From contig OZ014412.1 in the NCBI GenBank assembly GCA_963965975.1, positions 622,501 through 686,500 of the forward strand: a stretch of 64,000 nt of DNA, in the 5' to 3' direction. Made by a program: the position numbers and the translations under genes. Of this stretch, positions 49,740-60,819 are shown one piece after another; position 1 is the first letter of the stretch; every line of letters begins with the position of its first letter. Source of the DNA: Xestospongia bergquistia (Eukaryota; Porifera; Demospongiae; Haplosclerida; Petrosiidae). The notes under the pieces are model-generated. The model ran no database searches. It was not told the DNA's origin and was given only the letters and a program-made list of their open reading frames with translations.

Positions 49740-50559
49740 TCCTGACATGGCACTTTGTTAACACAACCGCAAAAGAGATTCTTCCCTTGTTGTCACAACA
49801 AGGCCTTCAACACTGTACAATATCTGGCAGCCTTATAGCACATACAAATCTCAGCTGGCCTTCCTCTGTCCCAGTGAGATATCTGTCCATGGCTGCAGGG
49901 GATTAATGGTGCCAGACCAGGGCTCCCTGCAGGGTTAGCCTTCCTATAACAGTATACATATTACACAAACTCCTAGCAATTTTGTCAGATAGGTTTAAAG
50001 GCACACAAGCAGCATGTCTTTGGTTCTTCAGCTTTATGGAGCAGGAGAGTTCTCTCTAATAATTGTTCTAGCTATCCCCTACTCTTGCCATCTGATATAG
50101 CTGTTGACTCACATATGACTCTGTCCATGTTAAAAGTTTTTTTTTGTCAGGATGATATGACAACATTTGATCAAGGAATCTCTCTTTTTCTGGGGCGTGT
50201 CAAAACTATAGCCCCTGCCTAGTGGCTGTGGTCCTCAATTATCTGGCTATCCAACCTCCATTGCATAGTCCACTTTTCATCCACAGGAATAGTCCCTCTC
50301 TTATGAGACATCTTTGTTTGCAAGGTCAAAAGAGACTCTGAGTGCAGTGGCCTGGATCAGCGAGGCTAATTCGGTCACAGTCTTTGTATTATTGGTGCAG
50401 TGACATTGGCAGCAGATCATAGGCGTATCTAGGTCTCTAAAAGTAGTAGGACTCATTAATTTTCATCATTATTAATTAGTAGTAATTAATAGTTATTAAC
50501 AATTTCAACCAAAAACAAGTTCATTTAAAGAAGGGCTATCTTAGAGTTGTTGTGCTTAC

Positions 50560-52982
50560 GAGCAAACTTTATGACGAGTTCATCCAGACAATCTCAGAGT
50601 CGAGATGACAGGCATCTTTCTATTGACAGTAAGGCTAAACTATCCAACCTTTCCTGGCACATAGTGGAGCGCAAGTACGTCTTAATACGACGAAGAGATG
50701 AAAAACTGCGTTCAACAGTTGCAGTACAAAGTCATCGCTACCATTAAGCACTCTCTCAGAAGTGGAAACGCTTCCTCTACAGGGTCTATGTCCTGCAAAA
50801 GTTAACAAGTGTCCTTTGGCTTCTTGTCCTCAGGAATTGGGTTTCTTACAAGAAAATTTTGGAAAGTCATAATTTCATTCTGTAAATTGCCAGTGGGAAG
50901 ACATTTGTGGTACTGATCAAGAAGTGGAACAAACAAGTCAGCTTTAAGAAAATTCTTTGACTTGGAATTCAGACAATTGATCGATTTCATCAAAGATACA
51001 TTGATGTCACTAAATCTGTCCCTCATTTCTGTGAGAATCACATCAATAGTGAGGAAGTATATATCTACTTTGTAGCTATCACTTGATGCTGAATTTGAAG
51101 TAGTGCTACTGCCTATTGTCTCAGTTGTCATTACATAGTCATTCATTGCAGCAGGAGGTTGGAGTAAATAGGAGTAACTATCTCTATCTCATGGTGTCTA
51201 GCAAAAGCAAGAGCTTCTTCCCAGAGTAGATTCCATGCATCATCAGTACGCAAGTTATCAAAGGTGTCAATTGTTGCTTGGATAAGGCTAGCAGGGTCCA
51301 GTGAATCCTTATGGAGCAAATCAGAAAGATTAGTAGATATCCCCATTACTTTTTTAAGATGGTAAGGCTGATTACAAATCCAAACGACTTTACCCCAGAT
51401 AGAATTCCACTGGCTTCAACAGCCTTGTTTCTGTCTGAACCATCGACTGTTTCCTGGAGAGTTTCAAGAATTGCTGAATAGGTTGCCATGAGTGCCGCAA
51501 TTGAATCATACTGACAATACCATCTGGTATCAGACAGTTTCTTCAACCTAATCTCTCTACCACCTCTAGCCTTCTCAGTTGAAAGGAAGCGTTCATGACA
51601 TTTAGATGCAGTGAAGAACACATATAGTGCTTGCAAAAGAGCAAAAAATTCAGCAGCCTCTTGTGGTATCTTAATAACTCTTGATAATCTTAACTTAATA
51701 TTCTTTTCATGCTAATATAATTATGCTAATATGTTATGGTTTTGTGGGTGTGAAACCACGTGTAGAACTTCTAGAATATTCTATGGATTCCATTTATAAA
51801 CGTGTGTACATGTGTTTTCTGTAACTTATTACTGTTCGTCAGTACATTCATTTATCAATCAGTTGTTTATATTTGAAGGTGTACTAGAACACTACACCTC
51901 TCTAACATGTTTTGCCATATCTACTAACACAAGATTCAGTCTATGAGCAGAGCAGTGGACATAAGTGGATTGAGCACACTTTTCCTTCAACAAGGTTTGA
52001 ACTCCTGAGTTACAGCCACTCATAACGGAGGCACCGTTATAACTCTGTGAAACCAAGGTCAAGACTAAAGTCAGATATTTTCTGAAGGATATAATCAGCA
52101 AGTGCTCTAGCTGTTAGTTCAGAAGCTAAGGTGTAACCACTGAACCTCTCTACAATTTTAAAACCATGGACATACCTGAATGCAATAGACAACTGTTCCC
52201 TTTTGCTTATATCTTTTGTTTCGTCAGCTAAGACTGTGAAGTACTTAGCTTCATGGATCTCTTTTTTGATGTATTCTTGAACTTCATTTGCAAGGAAGTG
52301 GATGATTTCATTTTGGAGACTTGGTGAAAGCCATGTAGCACTTTTGCTATGGTGTTTAAAACGCTGTCTGACTTCTTGGCAATGTCAAGAGATGAGGATC
52401 ATAAGTGACTTAAAATTTCATGGATTTAGTCCATCATTGCCTTCATCATGACCACAAAGAACTATTCCCTGTTGTGAACAGTATAGAATGCACTCCATCA
52501 AGGCAACTACATACTTTCTGTTTCAACAGATGATTGGGTACCCATTTGTTCCGGCTGTTCACCAATTGACCATCCTGTCACCACTCTCTTCTGGTATTCC
52601 TTCCAAGCTGTCATGAATTCAGTGTGAACATTACCAGTTGAATGATTTGTGAGCACCCCTTTCTTACCCAAGGCATGTTTCCAGTCCCTGAACCTGTTCT
52701 GAGTGAACGCATCATCTGGATTGCTATGCTGGAAAAACCTGCATGGGAAACAAAAATCAGCATCCAAGCTTTTTGAATATTCAAGCCATGGAAACTGTTG
52801 GTACCATATAGGTTGAATGCTAGACTACCTTTTCCAAAAACAGAAAGTAGATAATCAATGCTGACTGGTTGAGTAGGCTTTTCGGATTTATCTTTAGCTA
52901 TGCCTGCAGGACTATCTACTCTCTGGTTTGAGCTTGATGCTACGTAACCAATGTTTAACTTCTGGTATTGTGGGTATATCAC
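50560..52982 (-). pseudogene. hAT transposase, TTF/ZMYM1-like, interrupted
   Basis: Read right to left. A TTF-type zinc-finger region (DADFCFPCRFF near 52765) is followed by a KFTVLADET-like block with KEQLSIAFRY around 52200, then SYNGASVMSG and YVHCSAHRLNLVL (52060-51910). A solo LTR then interrupts the frame, which resumes as EAAEFFALLQ, and DTRW lies near 51535. A C-terminal hAT dimerisation segment (VERSFSSLRRIKT-like, with LRST and LALLSIE blocks) lies around 50720-50590. Stops and frameshifts separate the blocks, for example near 52507, 51346 and 50800. The sequence resembles the zinc-finger MYM-type 1 proteins found in many invertebrate genomes. It cannot make an active protein, but it still identifies the element. 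Confidence 0.8.
51662..51896. mobile_element. Solo LTR (235 bp) inside hAT transposase
   Basis: Begins TGTGGTATC and ends CACTACA, with the 5-bp duplication CCTCT at 51657-51661 and 51897-51901. Removing it together with one CCTCT copy restores the transposase frame across the site. Its sequence differs from the gypsy LTRs at 53211 and 57232, so it came from another retroelement. Strand cannot be fixed because both orientations read TG...CA. Confidence 0.8.
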
Positions 52983-53210
52983 TACCTAAACCCTGCAGAC
53001 CCTCTAGATCAACACCATGACCATTTGTATCTATACAGTACAAGAAAAGTAGAAAGAATAATTTCAAACTACTTTGTTATTAGATTTACACCTATATAGC
53101 CATCTTGATCATTTAATCCTCTAATTTCTCTGTCAATTTCTTCATTGTTGTCATTTTCACTGTAGTCTTCCTCACTCTCTTGAACATTGTATGCTTTTTT
53201 TGATGGACCT

Positions 53211-53408
53211 TGTAATGTTACTCGTAACTCAAAACAACTCTTTTACAAACAAACAACGACCTCTCTTCTTACTAAAGACACACATGATAATAAAACAAAG
53301 CTGAGCTTGCTCAAACATTACAATAACAACACAATATGAATAATCATAAGATATATACACAAGTATATGAATAACCATAAGATACCTACACAAATGCAAT
53401 CCATTACA
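53211..53408 (-). repeat. 3' LTR of gypsy element
   Basis: 198 bp, TGTAATGTTACTCG...CCATTACA on the plus strand; contains about 9 extra bases (near 53287-53305) relative to the other LTR. Confidence 0.9.
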
Positions 53409-53422
53409 TCTCCCCTCTTAAG

Positions 53423-54666
53423 CTAATAAGTAAGTCTGTCTGGGGTTATTCCTGAGCGAAAACAGGTAGTAATACTTCTAGGTCTAGTTTCCAGCTCAGT
53501 ATCAGTTGATTCTTCACTTCTGACTCTAAGGTCTCTTTGATTTCTACGAACTTGTCCAGATGGCGTATTGACTAAATAAGATCTAGGAGTATTAGCAGGT
53601 TGAACAATTTGACTGGGTACCTGCCTTCCTCCAGTATTCACCCACACTGATAAGTCATCTGGATATGGTGGTAAAGGTCTGACTCGATGACGACAGTCAT
53701 AATAATGATTTTGTTCTGCGTTGAGTATCTGGTCTAGCCTCCTGAAATTCTTAAGATATGGCCATTTAGGAATAAAGAGATGTTTAATCTGTGGAACATT
53801 AGTATGTACCCCGTGATCCATTAATAATTCAGCTGGGCTGAGTCCACACCAAGGCATAGGAGTTGCCCTGTAGGTTAAAAGAGCCAAATGAATGTCTTGT
53901 GAATTTTCCAATAGATGTTTCACTATCTTTACTGTCCTCTCAGCTAAGCCATTTGACTGAGGCTGATAGGGACTGCTTGTAACATGTACAAAGCCATACG
54001 ACTGTCTAAGCTCATTCATTTCCTCGGAACAAACTGGGGTCCATTATCGCTCATAAAGGTTAGGGGAATTCCATGCAGGGAGAAAATAGACTTTAAAGCT
54101 GCTATTACATTCGTGGAGGTTGTAGAGGTGAGCTTTTGGACTTCCACAAATCTGGAATAGTAATCCACTACCAAAAGATACGTAGTCTTCTTCAGTTCAA
54201 ACAGATCTGCTGCTACTCTTTCCCAGGGATGGCTAGGAAGAGGAATTTGTAACAATGGTTGAGTAGGAGGGGGTGTGGTCTTCAAACACTGCGGACAGGA
54301 TTTAACAAATGTTTCTACCTGTTTGGCTACACCTGGCCACCACACTGCCGAGGAGACTCTCTGACGACAACGATGAATACCTTGGTGACCATAGTGAATT
54401 TTAGAAAGGGTTTCGGCCTGTAAATTTTTGGGGACAACAATACGAGTACCAAACAACAACAAATTGTCCACAATGCTAAGTTCACTCCTCACCTTCCAAT
54501 AGCTCCTATACTTTTCTTCGATTCTATGACGGCTAGGCCATCCTTGGTTGCAGTAAGCTATAATTTGGGAACAAATAGGGTCAGCTTTTTGAGCTTGACG
54601 ATAGACCTCTAAACGATCAGGATTGACTGGTAGAGAGGAAACATGTAGAAATGATTCCATATCCAT
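53423..54666 (-). pseudogene. gypsy integrase
   Basis: HHCC zinc-binding end (HYGHQGIHRCRQR ... CPQC), then the catalytic core: ADLFEL (first D), SDNGPQF (second D) and GLAERTVKIVKH (E). One frameshift at about 54016 separates the first two thirds from the rest (53423-54019). A C-terminal tail of about 100 residues is rich in Arg and Pro. Confidence 0.85.
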
Positions 54667-55029
54667 ATTATCAAAACCACTTGAACCATGATGATGAGAG
54701 CTTGAGAGAGGGTATCTGCTGTATAAAGTAGTTTACCAGGAACATGAGAAATGGAATAATCAAATCGTGAGATGAAGTCGGAAACGCAAAATTCGAGGTG
54801 GTAAACTATCAAGATTGGCTTTTCCAAGTAATGGTATGAGAGGTTTATGGTCTGTTTCTAACCTGATATGTTTACCTAAAATGTAGTTTGAGAACTTCCT
54901 ACAGGACCATACAAGGACTAACGCTTCCTTCTCCATTTGTGAGTATTGACGTTCAGTGTCACTCATTGACCTGGATGCATAGGCAACAGCATTCCACTGG
55001 GTGTGTTGCTGTTGTTGTAGAAGGACCAC
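54609..55029 (-). pseudogene. gypsy RNase H
   Basis: Contains the RNase H landmarks VAYASRSMS, EKEALVLVWSCRKF and LETDHKPLIPLL, then SHVPGKLLYTADTLSQA in the next frame (54827-54609). Frame breaks near 55092 and 54790. Confidence 0.8.
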
Positions 55030-55091
55030 CCCTAATCCATATGTAGAAGCATCTGCACATATCTTCGTTTCAGCTGCAGGATCATATAAAG

Positions 55092-56128
55092 CTAGAAAAA
55101 CTGGTTTGTTAGCTCTTTCTTGACATTTTCAAAAGCAGTATCTTGACAGTCAGTCCAAACCCAGGCCCGCTTAGGGCTGAGGAGCTCACGAAGAGGTTGA
55201 GAAAGGTCGGACATTTGAGGGCTGAATTTCCCTAACTGATTGACCATACCCATGAATTGTCTAAGTTGGGTGAGTGTCTTAGGTGTTTCCATCTTGAGAA
55301 TAGCAGCTGTTTTACTAGGGTTTGGAGAGATTCCACATTTATTGATCTTATGACCTAAAAAATTGAGAGAGTCTTTAAAGAACTCACATTTATCCTTGTT
55401 TAGAGTCACTCCTGCTGCTAAGATCTTCTGTAATACTGAATGAAGTCTAGCATCATGTTCTTGACGATTTTTCCCAAAGATAAGGACATCATCCATATGG
55501 CAGAGCACTCCTTCTTCACTGGCTAGCATATTGCTCATCCTTCTTTGGAAGCACTCAGGAGCACTACATATACCAAAGGGTAATTGTTGAACCAAAATCT
55601 ACCAAATGGAGTTATAAATGTGGTAAGAGGTCTTGACATCTCATCCAATGGTATTTGCCAAAAGCAGCAATTAGCATCTAATTTACTAAAAACTGTAGCT
55701 CCAGCTAACTGAGCTAAGGTCTCGTCTACCGTTGGCAATGGATGTACTTCTCTCAATACCCCTTCATTGAGTGGCCTGAAGTCAACACAGATACGGACAT
55801 CCCCTGACTTTTTGGGGACCACTACCATCCCGGCGCACCAATCAGTTGGCTGATTAACTCTGGAAATGACTCCTAGAGACTCCATTCGTATTAGTTCTTC
55901 TGCGACCTTTTTCCTTAGTGGAAGGGGAACGTTTCGTGGAGTAAACAGGGAATATGTTTGAGCATCTGCCTTCATTTTGATAGCATAACTGACCTTGAAG
56001 GTACCTAGACCTGTAAACAATGCTGGATATTGATCAGTGATCCCTTGAGTAACTGTGTGTACATGAGACAACATTCCCAGAGCTTGAATGGCAAGTAGAC
56101 CAAGAAGGTTCTCTTTCAGTCCTTTCAC
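55092..56128 (-). pseudogene. gypsy reverse transcriptase
   Basis: Two overlapping open pieces (56128-55535 and 55595-55092) cover the domain: RICVDFRPLN, FSKLDANCCFWQIPL, LPFGICSAPECFQRRM and the catalytic box CHMDDVLIFG, in which the usual YVDD or YIDD reads HMDD. A frameshift near 55560 separates the pieces. It continues into the connection region LGHKI and GMVNQLGKF. Confidence 0.85.
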
Positions 56129-56140
56129 GACATAGACTAA

Positions 56141-56344
56141 CTAATCGCATAACTTTCCTTTGTATGAGAGTGATGCTAATAGCTCACCCAGAACTGACAA
56201 ACGCCTTTGGTCTGGACCACACAGACTCTTCGACAATTTCCTTAGTTTTTTCAGATTAAGTTGTGTGAGAATGTTCTCAGCTAGAACAGTAACCTTGGCA
56301 TCAGTATCTACCTTAAAGGTGACTTCTTTCCCATCAACCAACAC
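56141..56344 (-). pseudogene. gypsy aspartic protease region
   Basis: Segment with FKVDTDAKVTVL where the retropepsin motif is expected as DTGA; the central Gly is replaced by Asp. It is separated from the reverse transcriptase by a stop near 56135. Confidence 0.7.
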
Positions 56345-56404
56345 TTTACAGTTCCATGATTTTGATTGACTCTTAGAAACAACTGTGTTTAGGTAAAATC
56401 CCTT

Positions 56405-57069
56405 TTCTTCCTAATCAGATTCTAAAGAGGGTGTTACTACATTAGCAACAGACCTTGAGAAACACTGGGAGCGGCAATGCCCCTTCTTCTGGCAGGTATG
56501 ACACACAGCATCCCTGGCAGGGCAGGTCTGTCTAGAATGTGGGCCTTTGCCACACCTTGTAATTTGTGGTTAGTCCCTGACCTTTGTCTGGGGCCTCCTT
56601 TGGGTGGTACTCTGAAGGGTCTCCTTTGTTGTCCAGAGGTTTTTTTCTCCTTTAGTGTATCCACTGTCTTCACGTCTCCCTGACCACACTTTAAAATCTC
56701 TTGTTGCTCATGCACGGCCTCACGCTGCCTCACCATTTTCTTAGCTTTTTCCAGTGTCAAGTCCTCATCTATTTGCATCCGCTCTGATAACGAACTATCA
56801 CGAATACCGACCACAATTCGGTCTCGGATCATTTCTTCTTTCATGGCTGCAAAATCGCAGTTCTCTGCTAGACTGTACAAACTGGTTATAAATTGCTCAA
56901 CAGACTCCCCTTCGCTCTGACTATGCCGATTAAATCTGGCGCGCTCAAAAATGGTATTTCTTCTAACCTGGAAGAAGGCATCAAATTTAGTAAGGACTGT
57001 CGCGTACGATTTCCGATCATCCTCGGACATGTTAGTAGAAGTAAGAGTATCTTCGGCATCTTCGCCCAT
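56405..57069 (-). pseudogene. gypsy gag with CCHC knuckles, frame-shifted
   Basis: First ATG at 57069; the open frame continues upstream almost to the primer-binding site without another ATG. The retrotransposon gag core (FERARFNRHSQ, GESVEQFI, IRDRIVVGIRD) is intact. Near its end the frame shifts; two zinc knuckles, the second CHTCQKKGHCRSQC (C-x2-C-x4-H-x4-C), lie in another frame around 56550-56460. Acts in virus-like particle assembly in intact relatives. Confidence 0.8.
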
Positions 57070-57231
57070 ATAATATAATAGTGCGCTGACCTGTCTCTCA
57101 TCAGATTCACCGGAGAGACCAGAGGCTAGTCTATATTGGTCGAATCGTCGTTTCCACTTAGACCACTGATCAGGTGTCTTGAACGAGAACTGAGAAGGAG
57201 TTGAATACTGGCCATCCCACTCCTGACACCA

Positions 57232-57420
57232 TGTAATGTTACTCGTAACTCAAAACAACTCTTTTACAAACAAACAACGACCTCTCTTCTTACTAAAGAC
57301 ACACATGACAAACTGAGCATGCTCAAACATTACAATAACAACACAATATGAATAATCATAAGATACATACACAAGTATATGAATAACCATAAGATACATA
57401 CACAAATGCAATCCATTACA
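57232..57420 (-). repeat. 5' LTR of gypsy element
   Basis: 189 bp, same ends as the LTR at 53211; the primer-binding site adjoins it on the low-coordinate side. Confidence 0.9.
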
Positions 57421-57784
57421 GACCTACACCACTACTGCTACTATTACTAGAAGCTCAAAAGTCTTTAAGAGTTCTTTTCATATTGGCACTCAGTCTGACT
57501 AAGATCACAGTTCACAAAATGATCAAAACTCAAACTAAGGCAAAACTCTACAATACAGGTGCTAATTGCTAACTGTGAAGTCATACATGTGGGCTGGCAT
57601 GTGTTAGTGGTTAATCTTTGTGTAAAAAAACAGATTATGAATTTTGATAAGTTACAATTCAAAAGTAATGAATTTATTTTTGAAAAAATATAATTAATTT
57701 TGGTCTGGGCAAGTTCACCCAGGCAAGGCCCGTGCTGGCCCGGGTCTAAATACGCCTATGCAGCAGATGCTGGTGTCCCTGCTC

Positions 57785-59188
57785 TGTCATGACAATTATT
57801 ATCCTACCTATAATTTGTCCGACCGGATATAGTACTGCAGAATTATTTTATCCTAGGATAAAAGATTGCTGCACAATTTTGTCCTACCCACAAAATTTAT
57901 CCTAGGATAATAAATTGCTTGCATTATTTTATCCTAGGATCTATAAAAATATAACTTGTTATATTTTATTCTATACTAATAATATTTAAGGTTAACATTA
58001 ATTTTCATTTTACTGTAATAAACTTTTGATATTTTATCACAGTTGTCGCATAACCAAATGGAAGATCTCTTTTTAATGACCTCTTCTGAGACTTGCACAC
58101 AAACATCAATATGGTACCATTCAGAACAAGTGCTGCATTGAATCATCTTTAAATCTTTGATCTCTGGCATCCGACATTTGCAATATACTGGTATCTTTAC
58201 AATATTGGTGATTTTATGGACTTTTCGACCAACACGTCTTGTAGACATTTTGTCAGGATTTACAGTGTAGTTAAGAAATTATTATGTTATGATGACTGTA
58301 TGACATAGGTCCAAATTATGAGAGACTTCTTATTTACTGTAAAACAAGAGCTTGGATTGGAGTCTGTGACAATAGTTGTAATGGTGACAAAAATGACATA
58401 TTGGAGATACTGGGGCGAGAAAGTCAATTGCCACATGGTACCGTGGAGAATGTACTGGTATAGGATGAAGCTCATTGTTAGTAACAATTCGATTTTTGTT
58501 CATCCTCTGACATTCATCACATGTAGCAACCTACATGTGTTGATATAAGACAGCACCAAATTTTAAAAAAATTACCACTTCTTTGACATCATTCCATATA
58601 CCTTTCCACATAAATCATTCCCTGATTCGTCCTACTGTTTTCTTATGTCCCGATGTTGGATCAATGTGACATGATTTCACAATCTTTAATTGCTCACTTC
58701 GAGACTGTATGTATTTAACTATCTACAATAGTTCCAGCAACCATTGAATTGAAACTTTATTATACAAACATTTGTCATTTTACCTGCTTCTCTCTTCCAG
58801 GTTTGTAGTACAGTTTTCTATCAACTATGACAAATTTTTCTGCCTTTTTTCTAATTATTCTCTTCCTAGTTGCACTGGCTCCATATGGATATTTCTTCTC
58901 TGGCACATAAAGAAAGCTTCATCAATTAGATCGTCTCCCTCGGCCATACTTTCTTTTCTAGCTAAATCTCGACCAGTATGAATCTCTAAACAGTAAAGTG
59001 TGAATCTCTGAACAGTATATCATTTGCCAAAAATACTTTGATCAGTCATTTTGCGCGGCAAGGACTCTTTGTTCAGTTTGGAGAGATAGCGACACATGCG
59101 GATACAAAAATGCAGGGTGGGATAAAAACAACCTAGCAATTTTTGGTCCTAGGGCCAAAAATTGCGTAAGATAAAATACTGCGTGACA
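57785..59188 (-). mobile_element. Ginger-like DNA transposon, deleted
   Basis: Flanked by GCTC at 57781-57784 and 59189-59192. Ends are inverted repeats beginning TGTCATG and TGTCACG, with similarity continuing inward (TTATTATCCTAC versus TATTTTATCTTAC) and CCTAGG-centred motifs near both ends. A 4-bp target duplication, a TGT terminus and a gypsy-like integrase gene are the combination described for Ginger elements. Confidence 0.8.
57976..58945 (-). pseudogene. Ginger-type integrase transposase with PHD finger, deleted
   Basis: From an ATG at 58945 (MAEGDDLIDEAF) through KYPYGASATRKRI in another frame. An HHCC zinc-binding part follows (SCHIDPTSGH ... ATCDECQRMNKNR, about 58680-58490), then LHPIPVHSPWYHVAIDF, the start of the catalytic core, near 58420. 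The rest of the core is deleted. At 58248-57976 a continuous frame encodes a PHD finger: CKC, CSTC, HIDVC, CDNC in the C4HC3 order, after a basic N-terminal start. PHD fingers occur in some Ginger transposases. Several frameshifts; inactive. The PHD part is open with its own ATG and could still be translated. Confidence 0.7.
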
Positions 59189-59639
59189 GCTCATTTACTC
59201 CAAAGTTGGACTGCTGGAAATACAATGCCTATCAACTTTATTTTCGTTCTCTCAGGGAGTCTCTGACAGAGATATCTCAGTTACTCATTGTCTAAACTAG
59301 ATTTGTCCAATTAAACTTCTGATTCTGTTTTTTTAGTTGACAATTTCACCCATGTTGTTAATTGTTATATGTTATATCATTCTAATATTGTTCAATAAGT
59401 TTCTCCCTGGACAGAGTTCCAGGATAGGGTCATTAGTGTCAGTTCTAGAATGAATGTATGAGAAAGGTGTTATTGGGAGCTAGAGCTTTGTGTGTACACT
59501 AAAGCACTACCACCAGAGTTCACCAGTATCAGCAGATGGACCTTGGACCCTGATGCTAAGTCTGTAACAACTCATCTGATTGTAATATCCTAGGAGTAGC
59601 CAAGGCAAAAGCTTGTGCTTGCACATTTATGGCACACTG

Positions 59640-60590
59640 GTTGGCTAGTGTGCTCAACCTCCAGACACAGTCATAGCAGTGTCAAGTGCAACCCAGGTAG
59701 GAGATTAATGAGCTTTATGTATAGGTTGTATATGTTTGCAAATAATACTAAGTTTATGGCACTTTTGGAGTCTGATGACAACAGCAATAGACTTCAAGAG
59801 GATCTTGATTAATTGTCTAACTGGTGTTAGCACTGTTAGGAGTGGAAACGGTAACTCAACCTTTCTAAATGTTCAGTTATGACATTCAATTCTAATGATG
59901 TCACTCCTCACTACTTATAGACAACCACATAATTCTTCCTACTGGTAATCAGTATGACCTCTGGTAGGTCATGGACAACAACTTGTCTTGGTGTAACACT
60001 ACATGCACATCTGTAGCCAAGTTTATAAATTCTCTGAATTATATCAAAAAGGTATTTCCTGCCAATTCACCAACCAGTGTTAAGAAGTCTTTATACATCT
60101 CATTTATTTGGTCAAAATTTTTGTATTGTTCACAGCTGTGGAGACCATGGCTACATAAGGATATCATGAAGCTTGAGTAAGTTCAAAGAGAGGTACCAAA
60201 TACATTTTAAAAGATTTTTCTAATGACTACAAATCTCGCCTTATTTCTCTCATATTTTTCCTCTTATGTTTAATCTGAACTTCAAGATATTTGATTTTTG
60301 CTTATAAATCTCATATATCCACCTGACAGCTAAATTCCTTTTTCTCAATTGTCAACAAGATCATCTTCTCAAAAGAAACTCCTATCACATACAAAAGAGT
60401 CAAAGTAGCTGGTCATTTCTATTTTAAATGTATAGTTAAACTGTGGAATTCCTTACCATATCTGGATTTGTTCTTATCTATTTCAACATTAAAGAAACAA
60501 ACTTTAATTCTTTGTGGCAAAAATTTACAAATATCTTTGATCTCAACAATCCATGTTCTTTTCATTACCTGTGTCCCTGTTCTAAATAAC
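59640..60590 (+). pseudogene. Non-LTR retrotransposon reverse transcriptase, 3' fragment
   Basis: Degraded end of a CR1/Jockey-like reverse transcriptase. Landmarks in order: MFANNTKFMALLESDD (the catalytic YADDT box appears as FANNT), NRLQEDLD, LNLSKCSVMTFN, VMDNNLSW, LYISFIWSKFLYCSQLWRPW, DIMKLEQVQRE, then short downstream blocks typical of the C-terminus (around 60200-60590). At least six frame changes. No 5' part and no clear tail repeat found. It begins shortly after the tyrosine-recombinase relic. Confidence 0.7.
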
Positions 60591-60819
60591 GTACAGAACC
60601 ATACTTAATATTGACTTCACTGTCAATTAGTGGTTTTCCATCAATCGAACTTTGCTTATTAATTATTTATGTCCATCTCCTATATATTATTTTTTGGAGG
60701 CGTGTCAATTACGCGTGGAGGTTGTCATGTTGAGTAGCTGATTATAAGGGAGGGGCTGGCAACGCATGGTTGCTGCACTAACTGGTTTTTAGAGGATCTG
60801 TGATTAACTTTCCTACTGA

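Larger units (their letters stand above)
53211..57420 (-). mobile_element. Ty3/gypsy LTR retrotransposon
   Basis: Minus-strand element of 4210 bp nested in the hAT transposon. TG...CA LTRs are at 57420-57232 (5') and 53408-53211 (3'). The 5-bp duplication GACCT flanks it (53206-53210 and 57421-57425). Next to the 5' LTR is a primer-binding site beginning TGGTGTCAGG; before the 3' LTR is the polypurine tract AAGAGGGGAGA. Gene order gag, protease, reverse transcriptase, RNase H, integrase is that of Ty3/gypsy. The LTRs are nearly identical apart from a small indel, so the insertion is recent, yet the coding part has several frame breaks. Confidence 0.92.
50418..57760 (-). mobile_element. hAT transposon carrying nested insertions
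   Basis: Flanked by the 8-bp target duplication CAGCAGAT (50410-50417 and 57761-57768). Ends CATAGGCGTATCTAGG and CCTAGA-type complement TAAATACGCCTATG form an inverted repeat. Without the 4.2-kb gypsy insertion it is about 3.1 kb. Encodes a TTF-zinc-finger type hAT transposase on the minus strand. Confidence 0.85.
49740..59330 (+). pseudogene. Tyrosine recombinase (DIRS/Crypton-like), split by two insertions
   Basis: Three pieces in one orientation: about 49740-50417, 57769-57784 and 59193-59330. The first piece has the recombinase core-binding region (LLSQQGLQH, RVSLPIT, SMLKVF, ISLFLGRVK, VAVVLNYLAIQPP, GPLFIF-like SPLFIH). The box equivalent to HSFRIGAA reads HSLCIIGAVTLAADAG and crosses the hAT insertion. 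The text resumes with GVPAH, crosses the Ginger insertion, and ends with a WKYNAYQLYFRSLRESL segment, the usual place of the catalytic Tyr. Frameshifts and stops occur within the pieces. The Arg of the HxxR box appears changed. Family identification is by motif; DIRS versus Crypton cannot be decided because no reverse transcriptase was found next to it. Confidence 0.7.

Noticed and set aside
53423..57110. Intact, active gypsy polyprotein
   Set aside because: Frameshifts in gag, between protease and reverse transcriptase, within reverse transcriptase and in integrase, plus changed protease and polymerase motifs.
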